64,000 nt of DNA from Dyella sp. RRB7 (GTDB taxonomy: Bacteria; Pseudomonadota; Gammaproteobacteria; Xanthomonadales; Rhodanobacteraceae): positions 124,001 through 188,000 of the forward strand of contig NZ_JAKWJS010000003.1 in assembly GCF_022761115.1 (NCBI RefSeq). Direction: 5' to 3'. Both the position numbers and the translations under genes were made by a program. The first letter of the stretch is position 1; each line of letters opens with the position of its first letter. Under the pieces are notes generated by a model. It made no database searches, was not told the DNA's origin, and saw nothing but the letters and a program-made list of their open reading frames with translations. Below are positions 9,652-17,989 of the stretch, piece by piece.

Positions 9652-10104
9652 TCACAACCGATAGACGAGGTTGTTGCGTATCTGCACGTAATCACCAGGG
9701 CGGACCTGCGGATCGGCCGCCTGGGTCACCGTGGCATAACGACCGTCATCAAGCTTGATGGTCACCTGCCAGGCAATGTCCGGACCGCCACTGTTCTTGC
9801 CGACCTGGTTGCCCACGGCGCCGCCAGCCACGGCACCGGCAACGGTTGCCAGGGTCCGGCCGCTACCGCTGCCGATCTGGTTGCCGATCAGGCCACCAGC
9901 CACGCCACCAATGACCATACCCAGCGGCGACGAATCCCTTTGGGTCTGTATCTGGCGCACATCACTCACCACGCCGCATTGCTCACAACGATTGGACGCG
10001 CCGCTGTACACCACCTGTCGCTGGGGTGGCGGCACGCATCCGGCCGTCAGCGCAATAACGGAAACCAATCCCACGACTGCCAAACGTCTAAGCAATGTAT
10101 GCAT
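9652..10104 (-). CDS. Glycine-zipper 2TM lipoprotein (17-kDa antigen/SlyB-like)
   Basis: 150-aa lipoprotein. The signal peptide ends in lipobox LTAGC (Cys23), giving an outer- or inner-membrane anchored product. The middle is a glycine-zipper hairpin (GGVAGGLIGNQIGSGSGR, then ATVAGAVAGGAVGNQVG) and the C-terminal part is a small beta-rich domain. It is transcribed with the paralogous gene directly upstream (10116-10691), only 11 nt apart. The role is probably envelope integrity; no specific function can be assigned. Confidence 0.8.
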   Translation of the reverse strand: MHTLLRRLAVVGLVSVIALTAGCVPPPQRQVVYSGASNRCEQCGVVSDVRQIQTQRDSSPLGMVIGGVAGGLIGNQIGSGSGRTLATVAGAVAGGAVGNQVGKNSGGPDIAWQVTIKLDDGRYATVTQAADPQVRPGDYVQIRNNLVYRL

Positions 10105-10115
10105 GGCGTGAATCC

Positions 10116-10691
10116 TCAGTGAGCGTCGGAAACGGCTACCACACCTTCCTGTACCTGCAGCCTGTCACCCGGATCGTGATCCATTCGTACAGTGCGGGTG
10201 ACGCCGTTGTACTCATAACTGACGTCGTACGCCACTACCTTGTCGCCCGCGCTGCCGGCGACCGTGGTACAGCGGCGCTGCGTGGTGGAAACCGTGGCGT
10301 TCTGCTGATGGTTCTGCTGGATCTCGTGACCCGCGTAACCGCCGCCCACCGCGCCTGCCACGGTGGCCAGGGTGCGGCCCTTGCCGCTGCCGATCTGGTT
10401 GCCCAGCAGGCCGCCCGCCACGGCACCGATGGCCGTGCCAGCAATCTGATGGGTATCCTGCACCGGCTTGTGCTGGGTGACGACCTCGTCGTGACACACC
10501 TGCTGGGGCGCACTGGGGGCCTCATGGACCGGCGTCACGCTGACCACGCGGGCGTACTTGGGGCCGTCCTGGGACTGCGCCGCGGCGCCCACGCCACCAT
10601 CGGCATTCGCATCGCGATTGCATGCCGACAAACCAAAAACCAGCGCCGCGCCAAGTCCGAGATTCAGCGCTGAAACGACCAACCTGTTCAT
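10116..10691 (-). CDS. Glycine-zipper 2TM lipoprotein, paralogue of the next gene
   Basis: 191-aa lipoprotein starting MNRLVVSALNLG with lipobox GLSAC (Cys24). The glycine-zipper core (AVAGGLLGNQIGSGKGR, then ATVAGAVGGG) is almost the same as that in the following gene, so the two arose by tandem duplication. A region with NHQQNATVSTTQRRC and a C-terminal beta domain follow. ATG 10691 is preceded by AGGAGA; the open frame further upstream is not protein-like. Confidence 0.8.
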   Translation of the reverse strand: MNRLVVSALNLGLGAALVFGLSACNRDANADGGVGAAAQSQDGPKYARVVSVTPVHEAPSAPQQVCHDEVVTQHKPVQDTHQIAGTAIGAVAGGLLGNQIGSGKGRTLATVAGAVGGGYAGHEIQQNHQQNATVSTTQRRCTTVAGSAGDKVVAYDVSYEYNGVTRTVRMDHDPGDRLQVQEGVVAVSDAH

Positions 10692-10830
10692 AATGCTCTC
10701 CTGTCTGGATCGGCGGAGCACCCCGCGTCCGCCTGATTCGATCCGAACGTGCCTCCATTGAACCCGCGAGTCACTGAATATTCGCTTAGACCGAAGCCGC
10801 TTATTTTCCCGGGACAGGACCCCGCAATCT

Positions 10831-11598
10831 GTGCTCGAACTCACCGACAGCCATGCACATATCGATGACGCCAGCTTCGATGCCGACCGCGACGCCATGT
10901 TCACGCGCGCGTCCCAGGCTGGCGTCGGGCACATCGTCGTGCCCGCGATCGACCTCGCATCGTGGGGCCGCATTGCCGCCATCTGCGCGAACCATCCCCA
11001 AGCGCATCCCGCCTACGGGCTGCACCCGATCTACCTTGACCAGCATCGGCCGGAGCACATCGACGCGCTGATCACGCAGCTGCAGACCCACCCGGCGGTC
11101 GCCGTGGGCGAAATCGGCCTCGACTACTTCCTGCCCGAACTGGATCAGCAACGGCAGCGCGAGTACTTCCAGCAGCAACTTCGCATTGCGTGCGACTTCG
11201 ATCTCCCGGTCATCGTGCATGCGCGCCGCGCCATGGACGAAGTCACCTCCACCATGCGCCGTATCGGCGGCCTGCGCGGGGTGGTGCACAGCTTCTCCGG
11301 CAGCGTGCAACAGGCGCAGCAGCTCTGGGACATGGGCTTCCACATCGGCATCGGCGGCCCGGTGACCTACGAACGGGCACAACGTCTTCGTCATATCGTC
11401 GCGACCATGCCCATCGAACGCTTGCTGCTGGAAACCGACGCACCGGACCAGCCCGGCGCGGGCCATCGCGGCGAGCGCAATGAGCCGGCTCGATTGACCG
11501 ACGTGCTGGGCGTGGTGGCAGCGCTTCGCGGCGAGAGCGAGGCGTCCATCGCCCAAGCCACCACCGCGAACGCTCGCCGCCTTTTCAGGTTCGGCTGA
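10831..11598 (+). CDS. tatD: TatD-family metal-dependent hydrolase
   Basis: 255-aa TIM-barrel hydrolase starting at GTG. Metal-binding residues are visible as DSHAHID (H8, H10), AVGEIGLDYF (Glu), the HAR histidine, HSFSGS and LLETDAPD (Asp). TatD proteins are 3'-5' DNases/RNases implicated in DNA quality control. The neighbour upstream is divergent and the MarR operon starts about 90 nt downstream, so it seems monocistronic. Confidence 0.9.
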   Translation: MLELTDSHAHIDDASFDADRDAMFTRASQAGVGHIVVPAIDLASWGRIAAICANHPQAHPAYGLHPIYLDQHRPEHIDALITQLQTHPAVAVGEIGLDYFLPELDQQRQREYFQQQLRIACDFDLPVIVHARRAMDEVTSTMRRIGGLRGVVHSFSGSVQQAQQLWDMGFHIGIGGPVTYERAQRLRHIVATMPIERLLLETDAPDQPGAGHRGERNEPARLTDVLGVVAALRGESEASIAQATTANARRLFRFG

Positions 11599-11689
11599 CC
11601 CCTTACCCAGGGCGACGCGCGGAGACTTGTGCCCCGCGCCGGGCGGGTGCTAGCCTAATTACTTCACTGGCGAACTATCCTCTGATGAA

Positions 11690-12217
11690 ATGAAGCAGAT
11701 GCACGAATGCCTCGCGCGCATGGACGAGGGGATAACCCGCGTTCGCGAGTTCATTCCGGAGCTTCCCTTGCAGGAGGTCATGCTCACCCGGCTGCTGTTG
11801 CTGGTGGGCGGCAATCTGCTCGACGAGCTGGAGTTCAATCTCAAGCCCTACGACTTGAATGACAGTGACTTCCGCACGCTGATGATGATCTACAGCAGCC
11901 CATCCGGCAGCGCGAGCCCGACCGAGCTGTGCGAGTACGCGCAACAGAGCGCGACCAACATGACGCGTATCGCCAATGTGCTGGTGAAGGCAGGCCTGGT
12001 CACCCGCGCCGCCAGCGCCGAGGACCGCCGCCGCGTCGTGCTCAGCATTACCACGGCGGGCAAGCGCCTGGTGCGAAAGATCCTTCCGCCGCTGTTCCCG
12101 CAAGTGCTGGGCGCTTTCGCCTCGCTCAGCGCCAGCGACAAGCGCACGCTCGATCGCCTGCTACGGCAGATTGCCCTCAACATCGATTCGCTCACCCACA
12201 CGGACCGTCGTCCATGA
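11690..12217 (+). CDS. MarR-family transcriptional regulator of the efflux operon
   Basis: 175-aa winged-helix regulator. The HTH SPTELCEYAQQSATNMTRIA is followed by the wing segment AEDRRRVVLSITTAGKR, both typical of MarR. It is the first gene of a four-gene operon with an outer-membrane factor, a membrane-fusion protein and an MFS pump, and its stop overlaps the next start (ATGA at 12214). By analogy with EmrR/FarR it would repress the operon until a toxic ligand binds. The start at 11690 has no strong Shine-Dalgarno; ATG 11699 is an alternative. Confidence 0.88.
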   Translation: MKQMHECLARMDEGITRVREFIPELPLQEVMLTRLLLLVGGNLLDELEFNLKPYDLNDSDFRTLMMIYSSPSGSASPTELCEYAQQSATNMTRIANVLVKAGLVTRAASAEDRRRVVLSITTAGKRLVRKILPPLFPQVLGAFASLSASDKRTLDRLLRQIALNIDSLTHTDRRP

Positions 12218-13719
12218 CCCCACTATTTTCGATCCGTCGCGGACTCGGCTATCGCGCGGCGCTCGCCGGCGCGGTGGCCCTTGCCGTCGCGGGTTGTTCG
12301 ATCCCGGCCAGGCTCGGCCATCCGGCCGTTCGCGACGACGTACCGCTGGCAGGGCTCGATGTCGCCACGCGCGCCGGCTGGCCGGAAGCGGAATGGTGGC
12401 GCCAGTACAACGATCCGCAACTCGATACGCTGATCGCGATGGCGATGAAGGGCTCGCCCGATATCGCGCAGGCGCGTTCGCGGGTGGAGTCGGCCGAGCA
12501 GTCGATCCGCGCCACCACGGCGCAGGCCGGGCTCAACGTCAACGGCAGTGCCCAGGTCGAACGCCAGCGCCTGAGTGAATACGGCCTGATCCCGCCGAAG
12601 TTCCTCGGCTTCACCTGGTACAACCAGGGCGACCTCGGGGTGCAGGCGCAATACGATTTCGACTGGTGGGGCAAGAAGCGCGCGACCATCGAGGCGGCCG
12701 TGGACCAGGCCCACGCGGCCCAGGCGCAACACAGCGCCGCCGCGCTGGCGATCCAGAGCACCGTGGCCGACACCTATTTCGGCTGGCTCGCGGACGAAGC
12801 GCGCATCGGCATCGCCCAGCAGGCGGTACAGACGCAGGAGCAGCTGACGCGCATCGCCGAGCTGCGCGTGCGCCAGGGCGTGGACCTGCCCGATACGCTG
12901 GAATCGGCCAAGGCACAGCTCGCCGCCGCCCGCCAGATGCAGGTGACCATCGAGAGTTCCGCCAGGATCCGCGTGGCCGCGCTCGCCAGCCTGCTTGGCG
13001 TGGCGCCGGCGGACATGCCCGCGCTGCAGCCGCGTGAACTGCCCACCATCAACAGCGGCCTGCCCGACAACGTGGGCGTCGACCTGATCGCACGCCGCCC
13101 CGACATCGCCGCCAGCCGCTGGCAGGTGGAGTCGGCCTTGCGCCAGACGGACGTGGCGCGCGCGGAGTTTTTCCCCGATATCAGCATCAGCGCCATGGCG
13201 GGGCTGTCCAGCATCGACCTGGACAGGTTCTTCCATTCCGGCAGCCGCGTGTTCGGGCTGACGCCTGCCCTGCATCTGCCGATCTTCACCGGCGGCCTGC
13301 TCGAAGCCAACTACGGCATCAGCAAGGCCCAGCTCAACGCCGCCGTGGCGCAGTACAACAGCACCGTGCTCACCGCCGCGCGGGACGTCGCCACGCAGAG
13401 CCTCACCGCGCAACAGCTCGCCGGCCGCCGCCAGCAACAGCTCGCGCAGATCGACGCCAACGAACGCCTGCTCAGCAACGCGCAGGCGCGTGCCCGACGC
13501 GGCGTGCGCGACATTCGCGAAACCCTCAGCGCCAAGGCCCAGCTGCTGCAGCAGCAGGACGACGCGGTCAGCCTGCATGCGCAGGCGGTCTCCACCGATA
13601 TCTCGCTGATCAAGGCCCTGGGTGGCGGCTATCGCGCCCCTGCGCCCGGTCAGGCCTCCAACGACACCTCCCCTTCTTCTTCGAACCTTGCCGGAGACGC
13701 CACGCATGAGCGCCACTGA
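12214..13719 (+). CDS. NodT-family outer-membrane efflux lipoprotein (TolC-like)
   Basis: 501-aa outer-membrane factor with lipobox LAVAGC (Cys28). It has two OEP repeats, and the motifs EWWRQYNDPQLDTLI and GLPDNVGVDLIARRPDIAAS are characteristic of NodT/OprM-type channels. Together with the following EmrA- and EmrB-like proteins it completes a tripartite exporter across both membranes. It starts inside the marR stop codon (ATGA) and overlaps the next gene by 14 nt. Confidence 0.93.
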   Translation: MTPLFSIRRGLGYRAALAGAVALAVAGCSIPARLGHPAVRDDVPLAGLDVATRAGWPEAEWWRQYNDPQLDTLIAMAMKGSPDIAQARSRVESAEQSIRATTAQAGLNVNGSAQVERQRLSEYGLIPPKFLGFTWYNQGDLGVQAQYDFDWWGKKRATIEAAVDQAHAAQAQHSAAALAIQSTVADTYFGWLADEARIGIAQQAVQTQEQLTRIAELRVRQGVDLPDTLESAKAQLAAARQMQVTIESSARIRVAALASLLGVAPADMPALQPRELPTINSGLPDNVGVDLIARRPDIAASRWQVESALRQTDVARAEFFPDISISAMAGLSSIDLDRFFHSGSRVFGLTPALHLPIFTGGLLEANYGISKAQLNAAVAQYNSTVLTAARDVATQSLTAQQLAGRRQQQLAQIDANERLLSNAQARARRGVRDIRETLSAKAQLLQQQDDAVSLHAQAVSTDISLIKALGGGYRAPAPGQASNDTSPSSSNLAGDATHERH

Positions 13720-14908
13720 TTCCGCCGCCAGACCGCAGGACAACGACAGTGGCATGGCCGCTAAGAATCCGGCCAAGCGCCGTCGCGCACTGCTGATCGT
13801 CACGTCGGTATTCGTCCTCGCCGCCGCGGCGTGGGTGCTGTTGTGGGTGTTCGTGTTCTCCACCCGCGAGAAGACCGACAACGCCTACGTGGGCGGCAAC
13901 CAGGTGGCGATCTCGGCCCAGGTGCCGGGCACGGTGGTGGCCATCCTCGCCGACGACACCCAGCGCGTCGAAGCGGGCCAGGTGTTGGTGAAGCTCGACA
14001 GCACCGATGCAGATGTACGCCTGCAGCAGGTCAGCAGCGCACTGGCGCAAACGGTGCGCCAGGTGCGCGAACAGACCGAGTCGGCCTCCAGCGCCGATGC
14101 GCAGGTGGCCAAGGCGCGCGTCGACCTGAAGAAGGCCCAGGCCGATCTGGCCCGCCGCCTGCCGCTGATCGCCGAGCAGGCCGAGGCCCCGGAGAACGTG
14201 CAGCATCTGCGCGATGCCGTCGACCAGGCGCAGGCGTCGCTCACCGCCGCCGAGGCCCAGGCCGCCGCCGCGCATGCCGCCATCGAGGGCACCGACGTGC
14301 CCAACAACCCGGCCGTGGTGCAGGCTCGCGCCAACTTCCGCGCCGCCTGGGTGGCAGCGCAGCGCAATGCGATCTATGCGCCGGTGACCGGCTATGTCGC
14401 GCAGCGCAGCGTGCAGGTGGGCAACAGCGTGCAGGCGGGCCAGCAGCTGATGACGGTGGTGCCGCTGCACAACCTGTGGGTGGATGCGAACTTCAAGGAA
14501 AACCAGCTGCGCCACATCCGCGTGGGCCAGCCGGCCAGGATCGAGACCGACGTCTATGGCGGCGGGGTGGAGTACCACGGCAAGGTGATCGGCCTGGGCG
14601 CAGGCACCGGCAGCGTGTTCTCGCTGCTGCCCGCGCAGAACGCCACCGGCAACTGGATCAAGGTGGTGCAGCGCGTGCCGGTGCGCATCGCGCTGGACGA
14701 CAAGGAACTCGACCAGCACCCGCTGCGCGTGGGCCTGTCCACCGAGGTCACCGTCGACATCACCGACGACAAGGGTCCGGTGCTGGCCTCCACCAACAAC
14801 GGCCAGCCGGTGGCGCAGACGGACGTCTATGACCAGATGGCCAGCAAGGCCGATGCGGAAGCCGAGAAGATCATCCAGGCCAACCTGAGCCAGCACAGCG
14901 CCAACTGA
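13706..14908 (+). CDS. emrA: EmrA-like membrane-fusion protein (HlyD family)
   Basis: 400-aa periplasmic adaptor. A single N-terminal helix (residues about 27-49) is followed by TDNAYVGGNQVAISAQVPG, the biotinyl-lipoyl-like start of the EmrA family, a long coiled coil rich in Ala/Gln (about 110-220) and a beta-barrel segment LWVDANFKENQLRHI. It bridges the EmrB-like pump to the NodT channel. Confidence 0.92.
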   Translation: MSATDSAARPQDNDSGMAAKNPAKRRRALLIVTSVFVLAAAAWVLLWVFVFSTREKTDNAYVGGNQVAISAQVPGTVVAILADDTQRVEAGQVLVKLDSTDADVRLQQVSSALAQTVRQVREQTESASSADAQVAKARVDLKKAQADLARRLPLIAEQAEAPENVQHLRDAVDQAQASLTAAEAQAAAAHAAIEGTDVPNNPAVVQARANFRAAWVAAQRNAIYAPVTGYVAQRSVQVGNSVQAGQQLMTVVPLHNLWVDANFKENQLRHIRVGQPARIETDVYGGGVEYHGKVIGLGAGTGSVFSLLPAQNATGNWIKVVQRVPVRIALDDKELDQHPLRVGLSTEVTVDITDDKGPVLASTNNGQPVAQTDVYDQMASKADAEAEKIIQANLSQHSAN

Positions 14909-14922
14909 CGAGCTGAACAGCC

Positions 14923-16479
14923 ATGGCCTCCACACCCAACGACGCCCTGCCGCTCAAGCCGCTGCAGGGCAGCGCGCTCGTCCTGCTGACCATCGCCGTC
15001 GCGTTCAGCACCTTCATGGAGGTGCTGGACATGACCATCGTCAACGTCGCCGTGCCCCATATCGCCGGCAGCCTGGGCGTGAGTTCCAGCGAGGGCACCT
15101 GGACGATCAGCTCCTATTCGCTCGCCAGCGCCATCATGCAGCCGCTGACCGGCTGGATCGCGCGACGCTTCGGCGAAGTGAAGACCTTCGTCTTCTCGGT
15201 GATGCTGTTCGTGGTGTTCTCCATGCTGTGCGGCCTGGCCACGTCCATGCCGATGCTGGTGATCGCCCGCCTGATGCAGGGCGCCGGCTCCGGCCCGATG
15301 GTGGCGCTGTCGCTGACCCTGCTGCTGTCGAGCTACCCCAAGACCAAGCAGGGCATCGCGCTGGCGCTATGGGCGATGACCGTGGTGGTGGCGCCGATCT
15401 TCGGCCCGATCCTGGGCGGCTGGCTGACCGACAACTTCTCCTGGCCGTGGATCTTCTACATCAACGTGCCGGTGGGCCTGGCGGCCGGCATCATCACCTG
15501 GACCCTGCTGCGCAAGCGCGAAACCAAGACGCGCCAGACGCCGATCGACGTGATCGGCCTGGCGCTGCTGGTGGTGGGTGTGGGCTCCCTGCAGTTCATG
15601 CTGGACAACGGCAACGACAACGACTGGTTCGCCTCGCCGATGATCACCACGCTGGGCCTGATCGCGCTGGTCTGCATCAGTTTCCTGGTCGTGTGGGAGT
15701 TGAACGCCAAGCACCCGGTGGTGGACCTGGGCCTGTTCCGGCGCCGCAACTTCAGCGTGGGCGTCACGGCGCAGTCGCTGGGCATGTTCGCGTTCTTCGG
15801 CATCAACGTGGTGTTCCCGCTGTGGCTGCAGACCACGCTGGGCTATACCGCCACCTGGGCCGGCCTGGCCACGGCGCCGGTAGGCATCCTGGCCTTCCTG
15901 CTCTCGCCCATCCTGGGACGCAACCTGCAGCGGCTGGAACTGCGCGCGGTGGTGACCTTTGCCTTCATCGTGTTCGCCGGCACCTCGTACTGGTTCTCCA
16001 CCTTCGACAGCTCGGCCTCGTTCGCCTCGCTGATCCTGCCGCGCTTCGTGATGGGCATTGCCATCCCCTGCTTCTTCATCCCGCTCAACCAGATCTACCT
16101 GGCGGGGCTGCCCGCGGAGGAGATCGCCAGCGCCACCGGCCTGGCCAATTTCTTCCGCACCCTGGGCTCCAGCGTTTCCACCGCGGTGACGGTGACGCTG
16201 TGGGAGCACCGCGGCATCTGGCACCACGCCACCCTCGCCGAAAGCGTGGCCCCGTCCAACCCGGCGGCCACCCAGGTGGTGCAGCAGCTGACTCGCGGCG
16301 GCATGAGCCAGATGCAGGCCCTGGGGGTGACCGACCAACTGGTGAACAAGGAGGCGTTGACGCTGGCGGTCAACGACGTCTTCTGGCTCTGCATGGTGCT
16401 CTTCATCCTGCTGATCCCGGTGCTGTGGTTCGCCCGGCCGCCGTTCGGCAGCGCGGGCGGCGCTGCGGCAGGCCACTGA
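14923..16479 (+). CDS. emrB: EmrB/QacA-type MFS drug exporter (DHA2 family)
   Basis: 518-aa proton-driven transporter with about 14 membrane helices. Family marks include LDMTIVNVAVPHIAGSLGVS in the first helix and the motif-C-like stretch FGPILGGWLTDNFSWPWIF. It is the last gene of the marR-nodT-emrA-emrB operon, 14 nt after emrA. The substrate is likely hydrophobic toxicants; the exact range is unknown. Confidence 0.93.
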   Translation: MASTPNDALPLKPLQGSALVLLTIAVAFSTFMEVLDMTIVNVAVPHIAGSLGVSSSEGTWTISSYSLASAIMQPLTGWIARRFGEVKTFVFSVMLFVVFSMLCGLATSMPMLVIARLMQGAGSGPMVALSLTLLLSSYPKTKQGIALALWAMTVVVAPIFGPILGGWLTDNFSWPWIFYINVPVGLAAGIITWTLLRKRETKTRQTPIDVIGLALLVVGVGSLQFMLDNGNDNDWFASPMITTLGLIALVCISFLVVWELNAKHPVVDLGLFRRRNFSVGVTAQSLGMFAFFGINVVFPLWLQTTLGYTATWAGLATAPVGILAFLLSPILGRNLQRLELRAVVTFAFIVFAGTSYWFSTFDSSASFASLILPRFVMGIAIPCFFIPLNQIYLAGLPAEEIASATGLANFFRTLGSSVSTAVTVTLWEHRGIWHHATLAESVAPSNPAATQVVQQLTRGGMSQMQALGVTDQLVNKEALTLAVNDVFWLCMVLFILLIPVLWFARPPFGSAGGAAAGH

Positions 16480-16489
16480 TCCATAAAGA

Positions 16490-16513
16490 TTGCTGCATCC
16501 CCCGGTGCAGCAA
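16490..16513 (+). terminator. Possible terminator/hairpin after emrB
   Basis: TTGCTGCA and TGCAGCAA pair perfectly over 8 bp around a TCCCCCGG loop, just after the emrB stop. There is no T-tract, so it may be a 3'-end-protecting hairpin or a weak terminator. Confidence 0.4.
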
Positions 16514-16569
16514 TTGAATACCACTTGGGCGACTGGTGCGGCGCAATACCTTCTGCTAGTTTGTGTCGC

Positions 16570-17055
16570 ATGGCACAAACTATCCGCACCATCAAGAAGT
16601 ACCCGAACCGCCGGCTCTATGACACGGAGATCTCCAGCTACATCACGCTGGAAGAGGTCCGCCAGCTGGTCCTGGACGGCGAAACCTTCGAGGTTCGCGA
16701 CGCCAAGAGCGGCGAGGACCTGACCCGTTCGGTCCTGCTGCAGATCATCTCCGAGCACGAGGAAAAGGGGCAGCCGATGCTGTCGCCCCAGCTGCTCAGC
16801 CAGATCATCCGCTTCTACGGCGACTCGCTGCAGGGCTTCATGGGGCCCTATCTGGAACGCAGCCTGCAGGTCTTCCTGGACCAGCAGCAACAGTTCCGCA
16901 CGCAGCTCAACAGCCTGCTCGGCCAGACCCCCTGGTCGATGCTCAACGAGCTGACCGAGCGCAACATGGAAGCCTGGCGCAACATGCAGCGCGGCCTGCT
17001 CGATACCGCCACGCAGGCGCAGACGCCGCCACGCGGCGGCAAGAAGCCCGGCTAA
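16570..17055 (+). CDS. phaR: Polyhydroxyalkanoate synthesis repressor PhaR
   Basis: 161-aa regulator. The N-terminal PHB/PHA accumulation DNA-binding domain is clear (RTIKKYPNRRLYDTEISSYI), followed by a second conserved segment (LTRSVLLQIISEHEEKGQP) and a Gln-rich C-terminal helix. PhaR proteins repress phasin and PHA genes and bind PHA granules. I start at ATG 16570; the open frame upstream is not conserved. It is followed about 100 nt later by a PhaB-like reductase, but no PHA synthase is in the window. Confidence 0.88.
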   Translation: MAQTIRTIKKYPNRRLYDTEISSYITLEEVRQLVLDGETFEVRDAKSGEDLTRSVLLQIISEHEEKGQPMLSPQLLSQIIRFYGDSLQGFMGPYLERSLQVFLDQQQQFRTQLNSLLGQTPWSMLNELTERNMEAWRNMQRGLLDTATQAQTPPRGGKKPG

Positions 17056-17152
17056 GCCCGCCTGGCCGGCGCGCGCAGCGCCGGCCGCTCCGTTCATCCG
17101 ACCGCTGCAGCACAACATGTGCTGCCCTGCGGCATGTGCACGAGTCCTTCAC

Positions 17153-17914
17153 ATGAATGCTTCCGCCCGTATCCCGCGTGTTGCCGTCGTGACCGGAGGC
17201 ATTGGCGGCCTCGGCACCGAGATCTGCCGCCAGCTGGCGCAGGCCGGCCGCCAGGTGATCGCCGTGGACCTGCCCGCCCGCGCGGAAAGGCTGGAGGCGT
17301 TTCGCCACGAGCTTGCCGACCTCGATGGCGCGGTGCGCTTCGAACCGGCCGATGTCAGCCAGTTCGACCGTTGTGCCGAGCTGATCGGTCGCATCGAAGC
17401 CGAGCACGGCAGCGTGGACATCCTGGTCAACGCCGCCGGCATCACCCGCGACACCAGCCTGCGCAAGATGACCCCGCAGCAATGGCACGAGCTGATGCGG
17501 GTGAACCTGGACGGCGTGTTCAACATGTGCCGCAACGTGGTCGAAGGCATGAGCGGGCGCGGCTTCGGCCGCATCGTCAATCTCAGCTCGGTGAACGGCC
17601 AGACCGGCCAGTTCGGCCAGACCAACTACTCCGCCGCGAAAGCCGGCGTGCACGGCTTCGGCATGGCGCTGGCCCGCGAAACGGCACGCAAGGGCATCAC
17701 CGTGAACACCGTTTCGCCCGGCTATTGCGATACCGCGCTGGTGGCCGCGGTGCCGGCGGATATCCGCGAACAGATCATCGCCGACATTCCGGTCGGCCGC
17801 CTCGGCTCGCCGGGCGACATCGCCCGCGCCGTGCGGTTTCTTGCCTCAGACGATGCCGGCTATATCACCGGCGCGAATTTGCCGGTGAATGGCGGCTACT
17901 TCATGAGCTTCTGA
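17153..17914 (+). CDS. phaB: Acetoacetyl-CoA reductase-like short-chain dehydrogenase
   Basis: 253-aa SDR. The NADP-binding glycine motif TGGIGGLGTEI is near residues 14-24. Catalytic Ser, Tyr and Lys lie in NLSSVNGQTGQFGQTNYSAAKAG, split by about 12 residues, and NAAGITRDTSLRKMTPQQW is characteristic of PhaB/FabG-type acetoacetyl-CoA reductases. PhaB makes (R)-3-hydroxybutyryl-CoA for PHB synthesis. Linkage with phaR supports the call, but a general 3-oxoacyl reductase cannot be excluded. Confidence 0.82.
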   Translation: MNASARIPRVAVVTGGIGGLGTEICRQLAQAGRQVIAVDLPARAERLEAFRHELADLDGAVRFEPADVSQFDRCAELIGRIEAEHGSVDILVNAAGITRDTSLRKMTPQQWHELMRVNLDGVFNMCRNVVEGMSGRGFGRIVNLSSVNGQTGQFGQTNYSAAKAGVHGFGMALARETARKGITVNTVSPGYCDTALVAAVPADIREQIIADIPVGRLGSPGDIARAVRFLASDDAGYITGANLPVNGGYFMSF

Positions 17915-17989
17915 ACCGGGCGCGGCCGTTCCTCCTCGCGCTTCCAACCCGCTACTCTTGGCGGACAACGGACCTCAAAGCGGAGCCTC

